Assembly (NCBI RefSeq): GCF_018130955.1
Contig: NZ_JAFCJM010000002.1
Coordinates: 62,001-126,000 of the forward strand
Direction: 5' to 3'
From: Bradyrhizobium liaoningense
GTDB taxonomy: Bacteria > Pseudomonadota > Alphaproteobacteria > Rhizobiales > Xanthobacteraceae
DNA length: 64,000 bases
Made by a program: the position numbers and the translations under genes. The notes under the pieces were generated by a model. It was not told where the DNA came from and made no database searches. It saw only the letters and a list, made by a program, of their open reading frames with translations. Positions 1 through 7,161 of the stretch are shown here, one piece after another; within the stretch, counting starts at the first letter, position 1, and each line of letters starts with the position of its first letter.

Positions 1-169
1 GCAGCGGCGGCGATGTAATTATGTTGTCGGCGTTTTTTAGCAGCTCATTGTACGTCAGGGGTCGGTGGAAAAGTGCTTTGAAGAATGCCATCTCTTGCGC
101 CTTAATATCGCTTGCGCGGCGAATGGGTTCAGGGCCGTCCGCGTTTCCATCCGCCGGAGTTGATGCCAT
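1..169 (-). CDS. Partial hypothetical protein, cut by the window edge
   Basis: The frame is open from an ATG at 167-169 to the window edge, about 56 codons, with a plausible soluble and acidic start (MASTPADGNADGPEP). No family is recognised. It lies downstream of the RHH regulator gene on the same strand, separated by a terminator-like hairpin. No good ribosome binding site precedes the ATG, so the start is uncertain. It may equally be a chance open frame, because the C-terminal part is not visible. Confidence 0.45.
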   Translation of the reverse strand, partial: MASTPADGNADGPEPIRRASDIKAQEMAFFKALFHRPLTYNELLKNADNIITSPPL

Positions 170-190
170 GGCGCGGGGAGAGCTGAAGTG

Positions 191-231
191 AAAAGGCCGC
201 GCATCCGTTCGTCCGGGATTGCGTGGCCTTT
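191..231 (-). terminator. Hairpin terminator downstream of the RHH regulator gene
   Basis: AAAGGCC at 192-198 pairs with GGCCTTT at 225-231, and the stem continues inwards as GCGCA/TGCGT with one G-T pair. On the minus strand the stem ends in a run of T, which suits termination of the regulator transcript before the partial gene. Confidence 0.5.
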
Positions 232-367
232 GTAGCCCGTAGTTGCGCGAAGCACTTGCGGGCGGAGAACCCTATCGAGGTTTCGGGATTTTCGCAAGGT
301 TGCAGCGGCGGGGCGGGCGGCTGATACGTCAAGCCGCGTAACGCGGCGGCTATACGCCGAAGCGGGG

Positions 368-568
368 CTATTCGTCGTCAGCCTCTTTGCGCGGGCGGCC
401 CATCGTCGGGGGCGCGTCGCCGGTCCCCATCTTCTCGATAACGATTGCCGCGATTTCCGCTGCCGCAGCCCGACCATGCTTCGCCGCGCGCCTCTCCACG
501 GCTGCCGCCGTCTTCGTTGGCAGCGTCACGGCGTACCGCGGACCGCGGCGCTTCCTGTCATCAACCAT
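368..568 (-). CDS. Small ribbon-helix-helix (CopG/Arc-like) DNA-binding protein
   Basis: This is a 66-residue basic protein. Residues 11-17 (RYAVTLP) match the DNA-contacting beta strand of ribbon-helix-helix proteins. Two predicted helices follow around residues 18-30 and 34-46 (AAAVERRAAKHG, AAAEIAAIVIEKM), and the tail is charged. Such proteins act as dimers and often repress their own promoter in plasmids and mobile elements. The gene is transcribed away from an intergenic region holding four palindromes (583-718), which are its likely operators. It could instead be a partner of an unseen toxin, but no toxin gene lies beside it. Confidence 0.65.
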   Translation of the reverse strand: MVDDRKRRGPRYAVTLPTKTAAAVERRAAKHGRAAAAEIAAIVIEKMGTGDAPPTMGRPRKEADDE

Positions 569-582
569 TATAAACGTCTCCT

Positions 583-718
583 AGTGGCGCCACTAGCACA
601 CCCGGACACAACCGTAAATCCCGGGGTAGTGGTGCCACTTCTGCATAGCTGTCCTGCATAACAAGTGGCGCCACTATCTTGACGTCCGTTCCGGCCCGAG
701 CCTAAAAGTGGCGCCACT
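583..718. promoter_or_regulatory. Array of four AGTGGCGCCACT palindromes in a divergent promoter region
   Basis: The 12-base palindrome AGTGGCGCCACT occurs exactly at 583-594, 664-675 and 707-718. A one-mismatch copy (AGTGGTGCCACT) is at 628-639. The first copy extends to a perfect 16-base palindrome at 581-596. Centre-to-centre spacings are 45, 36 and 43 bases. The array fills the gap between the RHH gene, read leftwards, and the gene at 746, read rightwards. This is the pattern of a multi-site operator, and the RHH protein is the obvious candidate ligand by position only. Confidence 0.75.
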
Positions 719-745
719 AAACGTCGCCAGCACGGAGCCGCCGAC

Positions 746-1087
746 ATGACCACCGCAGAGCGCACCACTGCCGCCGACATCGCCGCCATGCAGCGCCTTG
801 GCTACCGGTACGCCGCCGCCGCGGTGGAGCTGTCGGACGGAACGTTCAGCTTCTCCGGCCTCCGTCGCGATGCCGTGCAGGCGATGGACGCCATGATTGT
901 GGAGCGAAGCGAAGGTGACCGCCGGTACGTCATCATTCTCAGCAAGCGCGCCCGTTTCGAAACGAACAAGGACGGTGCCGGCGCGAAGTGGGCGGCGCTC
1001 TGCGACCGCGCCCAAGAGCTTCGCCACGGCGTCCGTGACCGTGTTGTCACTCACACCGATCACACGAATTCGTGTCACTTCGGCTAG
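746..1087 (+). CDS. Hypothetical protein, first gene of the island's rightward operon
   Basis: This 113-residue protein is not recognised. The sequence has a mixed alpha/beta look, with an edge-strand-like segment RRYVIILSKRARFETN near the middle and a basic C-terminal region. It begins 28 bases after the last palindrome of the operator array. It is followed after 9 bases by the next small gene, so the two are probably co-transcribed. A long antisense frame covers the same bases and is treated as a shadow. Confidence 0.5.
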   Translation: MTTAERTTAADIAAMQRLGYRYAAAAVELSDGTFSFSGLRRDAVQAMDAMIVERSEGDRRYVIILSKRARFETNKDGAGAKWAALCDRAQELRHGVRDRVVTHTDHTNSCHFG

Positions 1088-1096
1088 GAGCCGCGC

Positions 1097-1351
1097 ATGT
1101 TCCCGAAAGACCCCAGCAACGAACCCGCCCCGACACCGCGCAAGGAATGCCGCGAGCGCGTCCAAGCGCAGCACCTTCGGCAAGGCGACTTCCTGCCGGC
1201 AACGCGTGACACCGTCGTGGGCGTGAGCCGCGGCGTTCGGACACCGTCCGGCAAGGTGGAAGTGACCTTGAGCAAGCCCGACCGCGGGATGCGTACGGCC
1301 GTGTGGGGGGCCCGAACCGAAATCAGCATCATTCGCGAAACCGCAGCCTGA
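1097..1351 (+). CDS. Hypothetical small basic protein
   Basis: This 84-residue protein follows an AGGAG ribosome binding site at about 1086-1090 and starts at ATG 1097. The second half reads as alternating strands (TRDTVVGVSRG, KVEVTLSKPDRG, RTAVWGARTEISII), suggesting a small beta-rich nucleic-acid-binding type fold. That is only an impression from the pattern. No family is recognised. It belongs to the run of short genes on the plus strand of the mobile element. Confidence 0.5.
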   Translation: MFPKDPSNEPAPTPRKECRERVQAQHLRQGDFLPATRDTVVGVSRGVRTPSGKVEVTLSKPDRGMRTAVWGARTEISIIRETAA

Positions 1352-1364
1352 AGGGTACCCGGCA

Positions 1365-1544
1365 ATGCAAAAGCTCCTGATGACCGCAGCCATGTTTTGC
1401 TTCAACGCCGTGGCCGTGTGCTCAATCGCCAAAGCGGGCCATCCCGGCACCGCGGTCACACTCGCCCCCGTCGTGGTCTTCATCGCGATTATGGACGCGG
1501 TCCACACCGTCAAGTTTCGCGGCGGCTCCCAGCACGGTCGCTGA
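1365..1544 (+). CDS. Small two-segment membrane protein (59 aa)
   Basis: The frame from ATG 1365 to TGA 1542-1544 encodes 59 residues. A hydrophobic N-terminal segment (MQKLLMTAAMFCFNAVAV) is followed by a second one around residues 29-44 (TAVTLAPVVVFIAIMD) and a short basic tail. It starts 13 bases after the preceding gene. It is too short for many gene callers. The function is unknown; holin-like or accessory membrane roles would fit the size, but nothing specific supports them. Confidence 0.5.
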   Translation: MQKLLMTAAMFCFNAVAVCSIAKAGHPGTAVTLAPVVVFIAIMDAVHTVKFRGGSQHGR

Positions 1545-1622
1545 CGAAGGGGCGCGGCTTCGGGTGGACCGGCAAACTTCTCCGGAGCCGCGCCTTTCAA
1601 TTCAATCATAGATTTTATCAGG

Positions 1623-1877
1623 ATGGAAATGCGCGTGAGCGACCTTTCGACCCTATCGACAATGTCGACCTTCGAACTGCGCAAACTTCAAGGCGCGGTA
1701 GTGGAGGAACTGAGCTTCCGCAACGGCAACGCTCGAATGCGACGCGCGTTCGCCAGCGCCGCAATCGATTTGAACCGTCGTCCGGAAATTGACCTGTCGG
1801 ACCGTTGGCGGGTGGCGTCCGTCGCGCTGTTGTCGGTCGTCACCGTGGCCGTGCTCGTGTGGGGTACCATGCAATGA
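1623..1877 (+). CDS. Small protein with a C-terminal membrane anchor
   Basis: This protein has 84 residues. The first 60 are polar and probably helical (TFELRKLQGAVVEELSFRNG), followed by one hydrophobic segment at the very C-terminus (VASVALLSVVTVAVLVWGT), so a tail-anchored topology is likely. Its stop overlaps the start of the next gene as ATGA (1874-1877), a sign of translational coupling. The ribosome binding site is weak, and the in-frame ATG at 1629 is an alternative start. No family is recognised. Confidence 0.5.
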   Translation: MEMRVSDLSTLSTMSTFELRKLQGAVVEELSFRNGNARMRRAFASAAIDLNRRPEIDLSDRWRVASVALLSVVTVAVLVWGTMQ

Positions 1878-2146
1878 GCAAGCAACCCGACCCGCATCTG
1901 ATGGCAGCCAGTGACGAACAGATTAAGCAGTGGCTTGCGCTGGCGGTCCACAGGAAAGAACACAAGCGAGTAAGCGCGATTAAGTTTGCGATGGTGCGCC
2001 GCCGCCTGCTGCGTAACCGCGCTGCGAAGTTCGAAGCGCTGAGACGTGCCACCGCGGTCCGCGGGGAGGTCGGGCTTGCAGAGCTTGCGAAGCGCTGCGG
2101 AGACACGGTGGCGTTTGTTAACGGTGACGGGGGCGGCAATGACTGA
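1874..2146 (+). CDS. Hypothetical small basic protein
   Basis: The start at ATG 1874 overlaps the stop of the upstream gene, giving 90 residues. The first 40 residues look like a short helical region (DEQIKQWLALAVHRKEHKR), followed by an arginine-rich stretch (MVRRRLLRNRAAKFEALRR), so nucleic-acid contact is possible. The end overlaps the next gene by 8 bases. A longer upstream extension of the frame runs inside the previous gene and was rejected in favour of the coupled start. Confidence 0.45.
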   Translation: MSKQPDPHLMAASDEQIKQWLALAVHRKEHKRVSAIKFAMVRRRLLRNRAAKFEALRRATAVRGEVGLAELAKRCGDTVAFVNGDGGGND

Positions 2147-2423
2147 CGACAAGAAAGTGATACCACTGCGGCCCGCGTCCAACGCCATCTTTGCCGGGAT
2201 AGAGGCCGCGTGGCTGGTTTGCGACGCGTTGCACACGACCGTGCAACTTGCAGAGCGGGCCGCCAGCGACGCTGCGTCCGCGCTGGACGTTGACCCGGTG
2301 GACGTACCCGCCGCGCTCGCCGGCATCTTCGCGACGAAGGCGCATCTCGTGGAGGCGCTGCGGCAATGCGTAGCGGCGGATGCGATCTGCCGCGCCGTCC
2401 AAGCGGAAGGACCGCAGTCGTGA
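2139..2423 (+). CDS. Hypothetical small helical protein
   Basis: The chosen start is ATG 2139, inside the end of the preceding gene, giving 94 residues. The protein is alanine-rich and helical (GIEAAWLVCDALHTTVQLAERAA is the core helix, in part). No motif is recognised. Tight overlap with both neighbours (8 bases upstream, 4 bases downstream) supports a small operon spanning 1623-2494. Confidence 0.45.
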   Translation: MTDDKKVIPLRPASNAIFAGIEAAWLVCDALHTTVQLAERAASDAASALDVDPVDVPAALAGIFATKAHLVEALRQCVAADAICRAVQAEGPQS

Positions 2424-2494
2424 CCGTGCTGCTAGGCGCCGGGTGCGTTGCGCTGGGGGTGTGGCTCTACAAACTGAAAAGAACGAAGTTCTGA
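2420..2494 (+). CDS. Possible 24-residue membrane peptide
   Basis: A GTG at 2420 overlaps the upstream stop as GTGA. It opens a frame of 24 codons that encodes one hydrophobic segment (VLLGAGCVALGVWLYKL) and a basic end (KRTKF). The arrangement is that of a coupled single-span membrane peptide, but the frame is so short that chance cannot be excluded. Confidence 0.25.
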   Translation: MTVLLGAGCVALGVWLYKLKRTKF

Positions 2495-2561
2495 GGCGCC
2501 GAACACACGTGAGAAGGCCGGCGCAGCAACCGAATTGCTTAAGGCCGGGTTCAATCTGAAT

Positions 2562-2717
2562 ATGAGTTCTCTTCGCGACCGCTTCGCCGGCAACGAAGCC
2601 TCGACCGCTGCGATAGCTCGTTTCGGCGCCGACATGGTGACGTTGCTGCACAGCTTTGAAGACGACCTTGCTGACGCACTAACCGACAGCGCCGGGCCGG
2701 AGCCTAAGCGCTCCTAA
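2562..2717 (+). CDS. Possible small acidic protein (51 aa)
   Basis: From ATG 2562 the frame encodes 51 residues with an acidic helical middle (VTLLHSFEDDLADALTD). A TTG at 2535 could extend it by nine residues. No ribosome binding site is convincing and no family is recognised. It is kept because codon use resembles its neighbours. Confidence 0.3.
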   Translation: MSSLRDRFAGNEASTAAIARFGADMVTLLHSFEDDLADALTDSAGPEPKRS

Positions 2718-2756
2718 CCAATCCGGCCCGTGTGCGAGATTCGCCCCGATGATGGC

Positions 2757-2984
2757 TTAGCCCGAATACGTATTGAACCTTCCGTGCTTCACGCCGCGAA
2801 TGTACCCGCGCGAAACTCGCTCTTCCATCTCGCGCTCTAAAAACTCGTTCGCAATCAACAGCGCCTTCACGGCTTCGCGTGCGTCACCGCCGCATGCTGC
2901 GATTGCCTGATCGGCAGCCGCGTCTAAGCTGGCCGCGTCCGATAGAAGATTCGGTGCAGGCGTTTGGGGCTTGGGGCTGCTCAT
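2757..2984 (-). CDS. Conserved-looking small helical protein
   Basis: This is a 75-residue protein whose centre (AREAVKALLIANEFLEREME) is a strong amphipathic helix. It is followed by VSRGYIRGVKHGR, a pattern I associate with short hypothetical proteins found on rhizobial mobile elements. An in-frame ATG at 3008 would add eight residues; the inner start is preferred because it begins the family-like MSSPKPQ segment. Function unknown. It is divergent from the membrane protein gene at 3048. Confidence 0.6.
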   Translation of the reverse strand: MSSPKPQTPAPNLLSDAASLDAAADQAIAACGGDAREAVKALLIANEFLEREMEERVSRGYIRGVKHGRFNTYSG

Positions 2985-3047
2985 GTTGACCGGGCAAGAT
3001 GTTCCCATTATGTTCTAAGCAAGTCAAGGTTGATTTGAGGGGCGGAT

Positions 3048-3341
3048 ATGCTGGCGGCCATTTTCCCGTTCATCGGTTTTGTTCTTAGCGTTACCGCTAC
3101 GGTGCTGGTCGCAAGGCGCGTCAAAGCCAATGGTGGAAGCCGCGTTCGCTCGGTGGTGTTCGGTGCGTTGGTTTCGGCCGGGCTGTCTGTCGTTTCCGAT
3201 TTTACCCTTGCGTATGCTGAGCAAGGGTATGACCACTCAAAAGAGGGGGTTGTAAGCCGTGCTGCCGTCGCGGCTCTTATCGGACTCGTGATCGCGTTCT
3301 TCGCCACTTCGAAATCCGCGATGAGAGCGGCGGCGGGATGA
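3048..3341 (+). CDS. Small integral membrane protein
   Basis: This 97-residue protein has hydrophobic segments at about residues 3-22 (AAIFPFIGFVLSVTATVLVA), 35-50 and 72-86 (AAVAALIGLVIAFFATS), so two or three membrane spans are expected. No family is recognised. Its stop overlaps the ATG of the next frame (ATGA, 3338-3341). It sits on the mobile element between two unrelated small genes. Confidence 0.5.
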   Translation: MLAAIFPFIGFVLSVTATVLVARRVKANGGSRVRSVVFGALVSAGLSVVSDFTLAYAEQGYDHSKEGVVSRAAVAALIGLVIAFFATSKSAMRAAAG

Positions 3342-3688
3342 AGCATTCGCGAGCATTTATATTGCTCTTGCTGTCCGCCACGTCCACCGCCATGGCTAGT
3401 GAGTTGGCGGGGCGATGTTGGGCCTTGGCCTTTCTATACAGCGCATATCTCCCCAACGATTATCCGAAAGTCTTAGACCTGTGCTCTATGTCGGGTCGTG
3501 CGCGGACACTTCCCTACGTCTTGCCCGGTCCGTATATTACGTCTTCGAGACGAGACACTTTGTTGCGCAATGGTGCAATCTGCCGCGCTGCGTCAACCCA
3601 CAGCACGGCAAGGGTGATGGGAGCCGGTATGCACGAAAGTACGGCAAGTAACAACGCCCAACCCGTGCTGATCGCGTCGTCGTTATAG
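3338..3688 (+). CDS. Doubtful secreted protein, probably truncated
   Basis: The frame begins with a good signal peptide (MKHSRAFILLLLSATSTAMA) directly coupled to the upstream gene. After about residue 55 it runs antisense through the better supported gene at 3514-3981, where its composition looks random. The most likely reading is the 5' remnant of a secreted protein gene whose 3' part has been replaced. Real translation past 3514 is doubtful. Confidence 0.3.
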   Translation: MKHSRAFILLLLSATSTAMASELAGRCWALAFLYSAYLPNDYPKVLDLCSMSGRARTLPYVLPGPYITSSRRDTLLRNGAICRAASTHSTARVMGAGMHESTASNNAQPVLIASSL

Positions 3689-3981
3689 AACGCTATGTAC
3701 ACTAGACATGCAGTTAGGATGCCGGCGATGACGAGATTGCCCTTCATATATTTTTTGTACTCGTTGAAGAGCTGAATTTTGAATATCGAAAGCTCGGCTT
3801 CGAGTTGGCTGAGTCTCCCCAAGTTGTCCATCGCTGCATCTTGATCGGAAAGAGCATACTTGAGCCTTGCGATTGCTCGCTCGACGGGCTGAAGCCCGAA
3901 CTCCCCGTAAAGTTGGAGCAGGGCGGTGCCAGCGTGAAGGCCAACTCCAAGTTGCACGAGACTGGAAAAGTCGCCATACTT
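3514..3981 (-). CDS. Two-span membrane protein with an N-terminal helical region
   Basis: This protein has 155 residues. A soluble helical and coiled-coil-like part (residues 1-85, including LSQLEAELSIFKIQLFNEYKK) is followed by two membrane segments near residues 88-106 (LVIAGILTACLVYIAFY) and 113-133 (WALLLAVLSCIPAPITLAVLW). A short soluble tail ends it. The start at 3981 follows AGGGG at good spacing; ATG 4023 is an alternative that would overlap the divergent metallopeptidase gene. No family recognised. Its position head-to-head with the IrrE/PIN pair may be accidental. Confidence 0.6.
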   Translation of the reverse strand, partial: KYGDFSSLVQLGVGLHAGTALLQLYGEFGLQPVERAIARLKYALSDQDAAMDNLGRLSQLEAELSIFKIQLFNEYKKYMKGNLVIAGILTACLVYIAFYNDDAISTGWALLLAVLSCIPAPITLAVLWVDAARQIAPLRNKVSRLEDVIYGPGKT

Positions 3982-4016
3982 CATCGAAGCCCCTAGACCA
4001 ACGAATTCCCCAACAG

Positions 4017-5174
4017 ATGACATATAACAAAAGCGTTCTGCCGACGGTGATGCTTGCACGGTCGCTCTCCAATTCAAGCCTATCGAAGCGGCTTGGGATT
4101 GAAAAGGAAGAACTGGACCGTGAGCTTCATGCGGAAGAACCTCGGCACGGCTTGCTGCGCGATATAGCGCATGAACTTGCGGTCCCGGTATTCACCTTCT
4201 ACCTCGAAGAAGCGCCCGATCTTGACGATCGCATTCCGGACTTCCGCTCGACGGCGCCAAGACTGAGCGCCAAGGAACGACAGACGCTGGAATGCATTCA
4301 GAGGGCGCGGACCATTCAGGCGCGGGCAGAGCAACTTCAACACCATCCCAAGCGCGAGCTACCATCGTTGCTTCGCTCTGGTTCGGTTAAGGCGCAAGCA
4401 TCGGCAATCCGCAAGTGGTTTGGTATCAGCCTTCAATCGCAAATCGAAGCGCGGGACGCGCGGACTTTTTACAACATCTGCCGCCAAAGACTGGAACGTG
4501 CCGGGATATTCGTTTTACAAGACAGCTTTCCCGAGGGCGATGGCAGCGGCTTCTGCCTGTCCTCAAAAACAGCACCTGTCATTGTTGTTAACAGCAAGAA
4601 ACAGAATCGGGCGCGTCGCCTCTTCACGTTGATTCACGAACTCGGGCATGCCCTGCTCGGCGAGACTGGAATCTCCGACCCGTTCGTCAGCCACAACGCG
4701 ACCGAGAAGTTCTGCAACAATTTTGCGAGCGAGTTCCTTGTTCCCTCAGATGACATTGCGCAATTGCTCGGAAACGCGCCCGTGCCGCGCAATCCTGATC
4801 GTGATGACATCGCGCGAATCGCTCGAAAGCTTAAGATCAGTCAGCAAGCAACGGCGCTACGACTGGAGAGGATGGGGCTAACGGCCAGCGGCAGCTATTC
4901 GGCCTGGCTTGCTGCCGTTGGCGGAGACAATCCTGACTACGTGAAGGATCGAGGCCCTCCCTTGGGGCCGCCGCCACAAGAAAAAGTAAAACTGGCTAAG
5001 TACGGCTTTCACTTCGCAGAATTTTTCAACGACCGACTGAGCGCCGGTTCGCTAAACGATTTTGACATCTACAGAGTAAGCGGGCTCAAGCCGAAATATC
5101 AGCGCGCTTATTTCGATTTCGTGTCCGGTCTCTCAGATGCGGACATTTCGACTTTGGAGCTCGGGGATGAATGA
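4017..5174 (+). CDS. ImmA/IrrE-family metallopeptidase, likely antitoxin or regulator
   Basis: This 385-residue protein carries the zinc-peptidase motif HELGH at residues 207-211 within TLIHELGHALLG, with a downstream glutamate-bearing helix (CNNFASEFLVP) that fits the third zinc ligand. This is the ImmA/IrrE (COG2856) core. The N-terminal 60 residues look like a divergent helix-turn-helix (SLSKRLGIEKEELDRELH). In this family such proteins cleave or partner repressors and toxins. The next gene encodes a PIN-like protein and overlaps it by 8 bases, so a two-gene toxin-antitoxin-like unit is likely. The frame extends upstream, but ATG 4017 begins the conserved region. Confidence 0.8.
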   Translation: MTYNKSVLPTVMLARSLSNSSLSKRLGIEKEELDRELHAEEPRHGLLRDIAHELAVPVFTFYLEEAPDLDDRIPDFRSTAPRLSAKERQTLECIQRARTIQARAEQLQHHPKRELPSLLRSGSVKAQASAIRKWFGISLQSQIEARDARTFYNICRQRLERAGIFVLQDSFPEGDGSGFCLSSKTAPVIVVNSKKQNRARRLFTLIHELGHALLGETGISDPFVSHNATEKFCNNFASEFLVPSDDIAQLLGNAPVPRNPDRDDIARIARKLKISQQATALRLERMGLTASGSYSAWLAAVGGDNPDYVKDRGPPLGPPPQEKVKLAKYGFHFAEFFNDRLSAGSLNDFDIYRVSGLKPKYQRAYFDFVSGLSDADISTLELGDE

Positions 5175-5595
5175 CCCGGGCGAGATCACCCCTTTCATCA
5201 TTGATGCACGCGGGCTGCGGGAAGTTGTAACGACCAAATCGAATAGCCTCAAAGCGCTGTGCCTAGACATGCTACTGAAGGGCGCTATCGCCGTGCCGAC
5301 CTGCGTGTGGGACGAGTTCGCGGACGCATACGAAGATGAGGCTGACGGAATTGCCGGGTCGGTCAGCAAGAAGATTTCAATGAACAAGAGATACAACGCT
5401 GGCGCTGCCAAGGCGGCCGAGTCTCTCAACTCAGGTTTCTCTCTTACAGACTCCAACTGGGCAACCGACTATTTCGCCGCTTCAATCGCGATGACACACG
5501 GCTACACGATCATCACCACCCCGGAGCAGCAGCCCTTCTACGCGAAACTTTCATCGTGCAAGTCCCTCGATATAAATTTGCTTTGGACGGTCTGA
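5167..5595 (+). CDS. PIN-like (DUF4411-type) putative ribonuclease, likely toxin
   Basis: This 142-residue protein has the layout of a compact PIN nuclease: an acidic residue in the first strand (PFIID13), a glutamate in CVWDE (residue 50), and an aspartate in TDYFAASIA (residue 101) before a final strand YTIITT. DUF4411 PIN proteins are often paired with ImmA/IrrE-family genes, and here the start codon lies inside the end of that gene. Metal-dependent RNA cleavage is inferred from the family. The fold assignment rests on motif spacing, and I could not compare it to profiles. Confidence 0.65.
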   Translation: MNDPGEITPFIIDARGLREVVTTKSNSLKALCLDMLLKGAIAVPTCVWDEFADAYEDEADGIAGSVSKKISMNKRYNAGAAKAAESLNSGFSLTDSNWATDYFAASIAMTHGYTIITTPEQQPFYAKLSSCKSLDINLLWTV

Positions 5596-5733
5596 GCGAG
5601 GAAGACTGGAGCGAAGCCGCAGGTTGGCCGGGGGGCCTTTTTAATCAGGAACGACGATGAACGTACGACGGGGACTATGGCGCTCGTGGATAGGGGGCTG
5701 CGACTACCGCAAACAAGCGAAGGGGCAGGGGCA

Positions 5734-6075
5734 ATGCGTCACGCAAGAGCAATCATCATGTTACTCGCGATCTCACCGGCTAGTGCGATTGCAGGCGATG
5801 CCAAGCCACAGTCGAGCGACAGCATAGCCTGCGCAGGGGCAGCAACGGCCGAGTACCTGAAGGCCGATGCGGAATTGGTCCTGAGGGCCACAGCGAAAGG
5901 CGTCATGTCAGTAGAAGACAAGATAGCGCAACGGCGCCTTGTCGAGGGATATTGCATACGATGGTCTAGTTGCACCGTTATCGATGTGCCGGCAAATGCA
6001 AGAGAACTGGCCTACCGCTCCATGTTCTCAGCATGCCTTGAAGCTGATGCAAGCGAAAGGAAGGCGGGCGAATAG
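5734..6075 (+). CDS. Small secreted protein, function unknown
   Basis: This protein has 113 residues with a clear signal peptide (RHARAIIMLLAISPASAIAG). The mature part contains two or three cysteines (IACAG, GYCIRW, SSCTV) and may be disulfide-bonded in the periplasm. The start is ATG 5734 after a GGGGCAGGGG purine stretch; the longer frame upstream was rejected because it would bury the signal peptide. No family recognised. Confidence 0.55.
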   Translation: MRHARAIIMLLAISPASAIAGDAKPQSSDSIACAGAATAEYLKADAELVLRATAKGVMSVEDKIAQRRLVEGYCIRWSSCTVIDVPANARELAYRSMFSACLEADASERKAGE

Positions 6076-6139
6076 CAGTAGCTCTAGCGATAGGGCTGGC
6101 GGCCAGGAGGCAGGACGCCGGGTCAGCCGGGTTTGGCCA

Positions 6140-6524
6140 TGGTAGGACCGGTGCGCGGCTATTCTAGCCCTCGGCTCGCGCACCGCTGATCCAGTCACGT
6201 CCTCGTGTTATGCGTCAACGGGGTGCGTGAACCCGTGATCGAACGGGGCCGCGCCACCTTGCGCAGCACTGACGAAGCACCTCTAATGCTCGTGGGTGTT
6301 CGCTGTTCGCGGGCATCTAATGGAGCGAGGGCCGGCGAGTTTCCAGCAGACCGGCCCCCGTTCCTTGGCTCCTCGGCGGTGACGGCTCTCACAAGGTAAC
6401 CTGTCGGGGTCGTCACTAGGAGCGGAGTCAACTGTAGCCCCGCTGAGCTTTCTGTAAAGATGGTAGATTGCCGGGACCTGTTCTGACATTGGCATGAAGG
6501 AGGGGGCTTTGGCCCCCTTTTTTT
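6140..6524 (+). ncRNA. Candidate structured RNA ending in a rho-independent terminator
   Basis: The 500 bases between two secreted-protein genes contain no credible reading frame but three inverted repeats: GGTGCGCG 6150-6157 with CGCGCACC 6177-6184, GGGCCGG 6329-6335 with CCGGCCC 6351-6357 (nested in GGAGC/GCTCC at 6322-6326 and 6368-6372), and AGCGG 6421-6425 with CCGCT 6440-6444. They are followed by a strong terminator at 6502-6524. This could be an untranslated RNA gene or the long 3' region of the upstream mRNA. Confidence 0.35.
6502..6524 (+). terminator. Rho-independent terminator
   Basis: GGGGGC at 6502-6507 pairs with GCCCCC at 6512-6517 around a TTTG loop and is followed by seven T residues. 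It ends transcription entering from the left, just before the next gene. Confidence 0.85.
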
Positions 6525-6576
6525 GTCTATATTGAACTGGAGAGTACCGAGTATTTTCGAGCGCAAGGAGTTTGAC

Positions 6577-6915
6577 ATGAAGCTCCCAGCATTATCACTT
6601 GTCGTCGCCCTGCTTCTGCCAACCGTAGCGGAGGCGCGTGATGATTTCCATTACCCACCACCACCTCGCCCAAAGCCCACGATCGAAAACCTCGCAGGTT
6701 GGATAGCACTTCGTATCAAACTCTGCGACGAAGCCATCCCCGACGACAATGATATTCTGGCGGAAGGAATCATATATAACTTGATCATCCTTGGCACCGA
6801 AAGGACGAAGTCACTGGTGCGAGACGCGTTGCAGAATACCGGTGACCACGCCAAGGACTGCGAGAATGCGCGTAAGGTTTATAATGAAATACCACCTCAT
6901 TGGAGGCGGCGGTGA
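6577..6915 (+). CDS. Small secreted protein, function unknown
   Basis: This protein has 112 residues. The start ATG 6577 follows AAGGAG at ideal spacing, and the signal peptide is clear (KLPALSLVVALLLPTVAEA). The mature protein begins with a proline-rich patch (HYPPPPRPKP), then a helical region with two cysteines (KLCDEAIPDD, AKDCENA). No family is recognised. It lies immediately downstream of a terminator, so it must use its own promoter in 6525-6576. Confidence 0.6.
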   Translation: MKLPALSLVVALLLPTVAEARDDFHYPPPPRPKPTIENLAGWIALRIKLCDEAIPDDNDILAEGIIYNLIILGTERTKSLVRDALQNTGDHAKDCENARKVYNEIPPHWRRR

Positions 6916-7161
6916 TTAGGACAGAGCGGGCATGGCTTACCCAGGTTCTGGGATAGTCGCCTTAGCGAGACCATTTCGCACTGGAGCAGCGGGTCGAGGA
7001 AATTGAGAAGGCAGGCGTCGGGGCAACATGAAGAAGATGCTGTGACCATCGATCGAGATACCCCTCAGCGCCTGTTGGTACTCCGGGCATACGCTGGCTA
7101 TGCTGATCGGCAGAAGGCAAAACGCACAAGCGTTGACTAGGGGGGCACTTGGCGCGCGCTA

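Noticed and set aside
674..1684. Long minus-strand open frame (336 codons) across the small plus-strand genes
   Set aside because: No family pattern and low-complexity composition typical of antisense frames in GC-rich DNA. The plus-strand set has better starts and coupling.
6195..6578. Minus-strand frame of 127 codons in the candidate RNA region
   Set aside because: It reads through the terminator hairpin and has random composition and no ribosome binding site.
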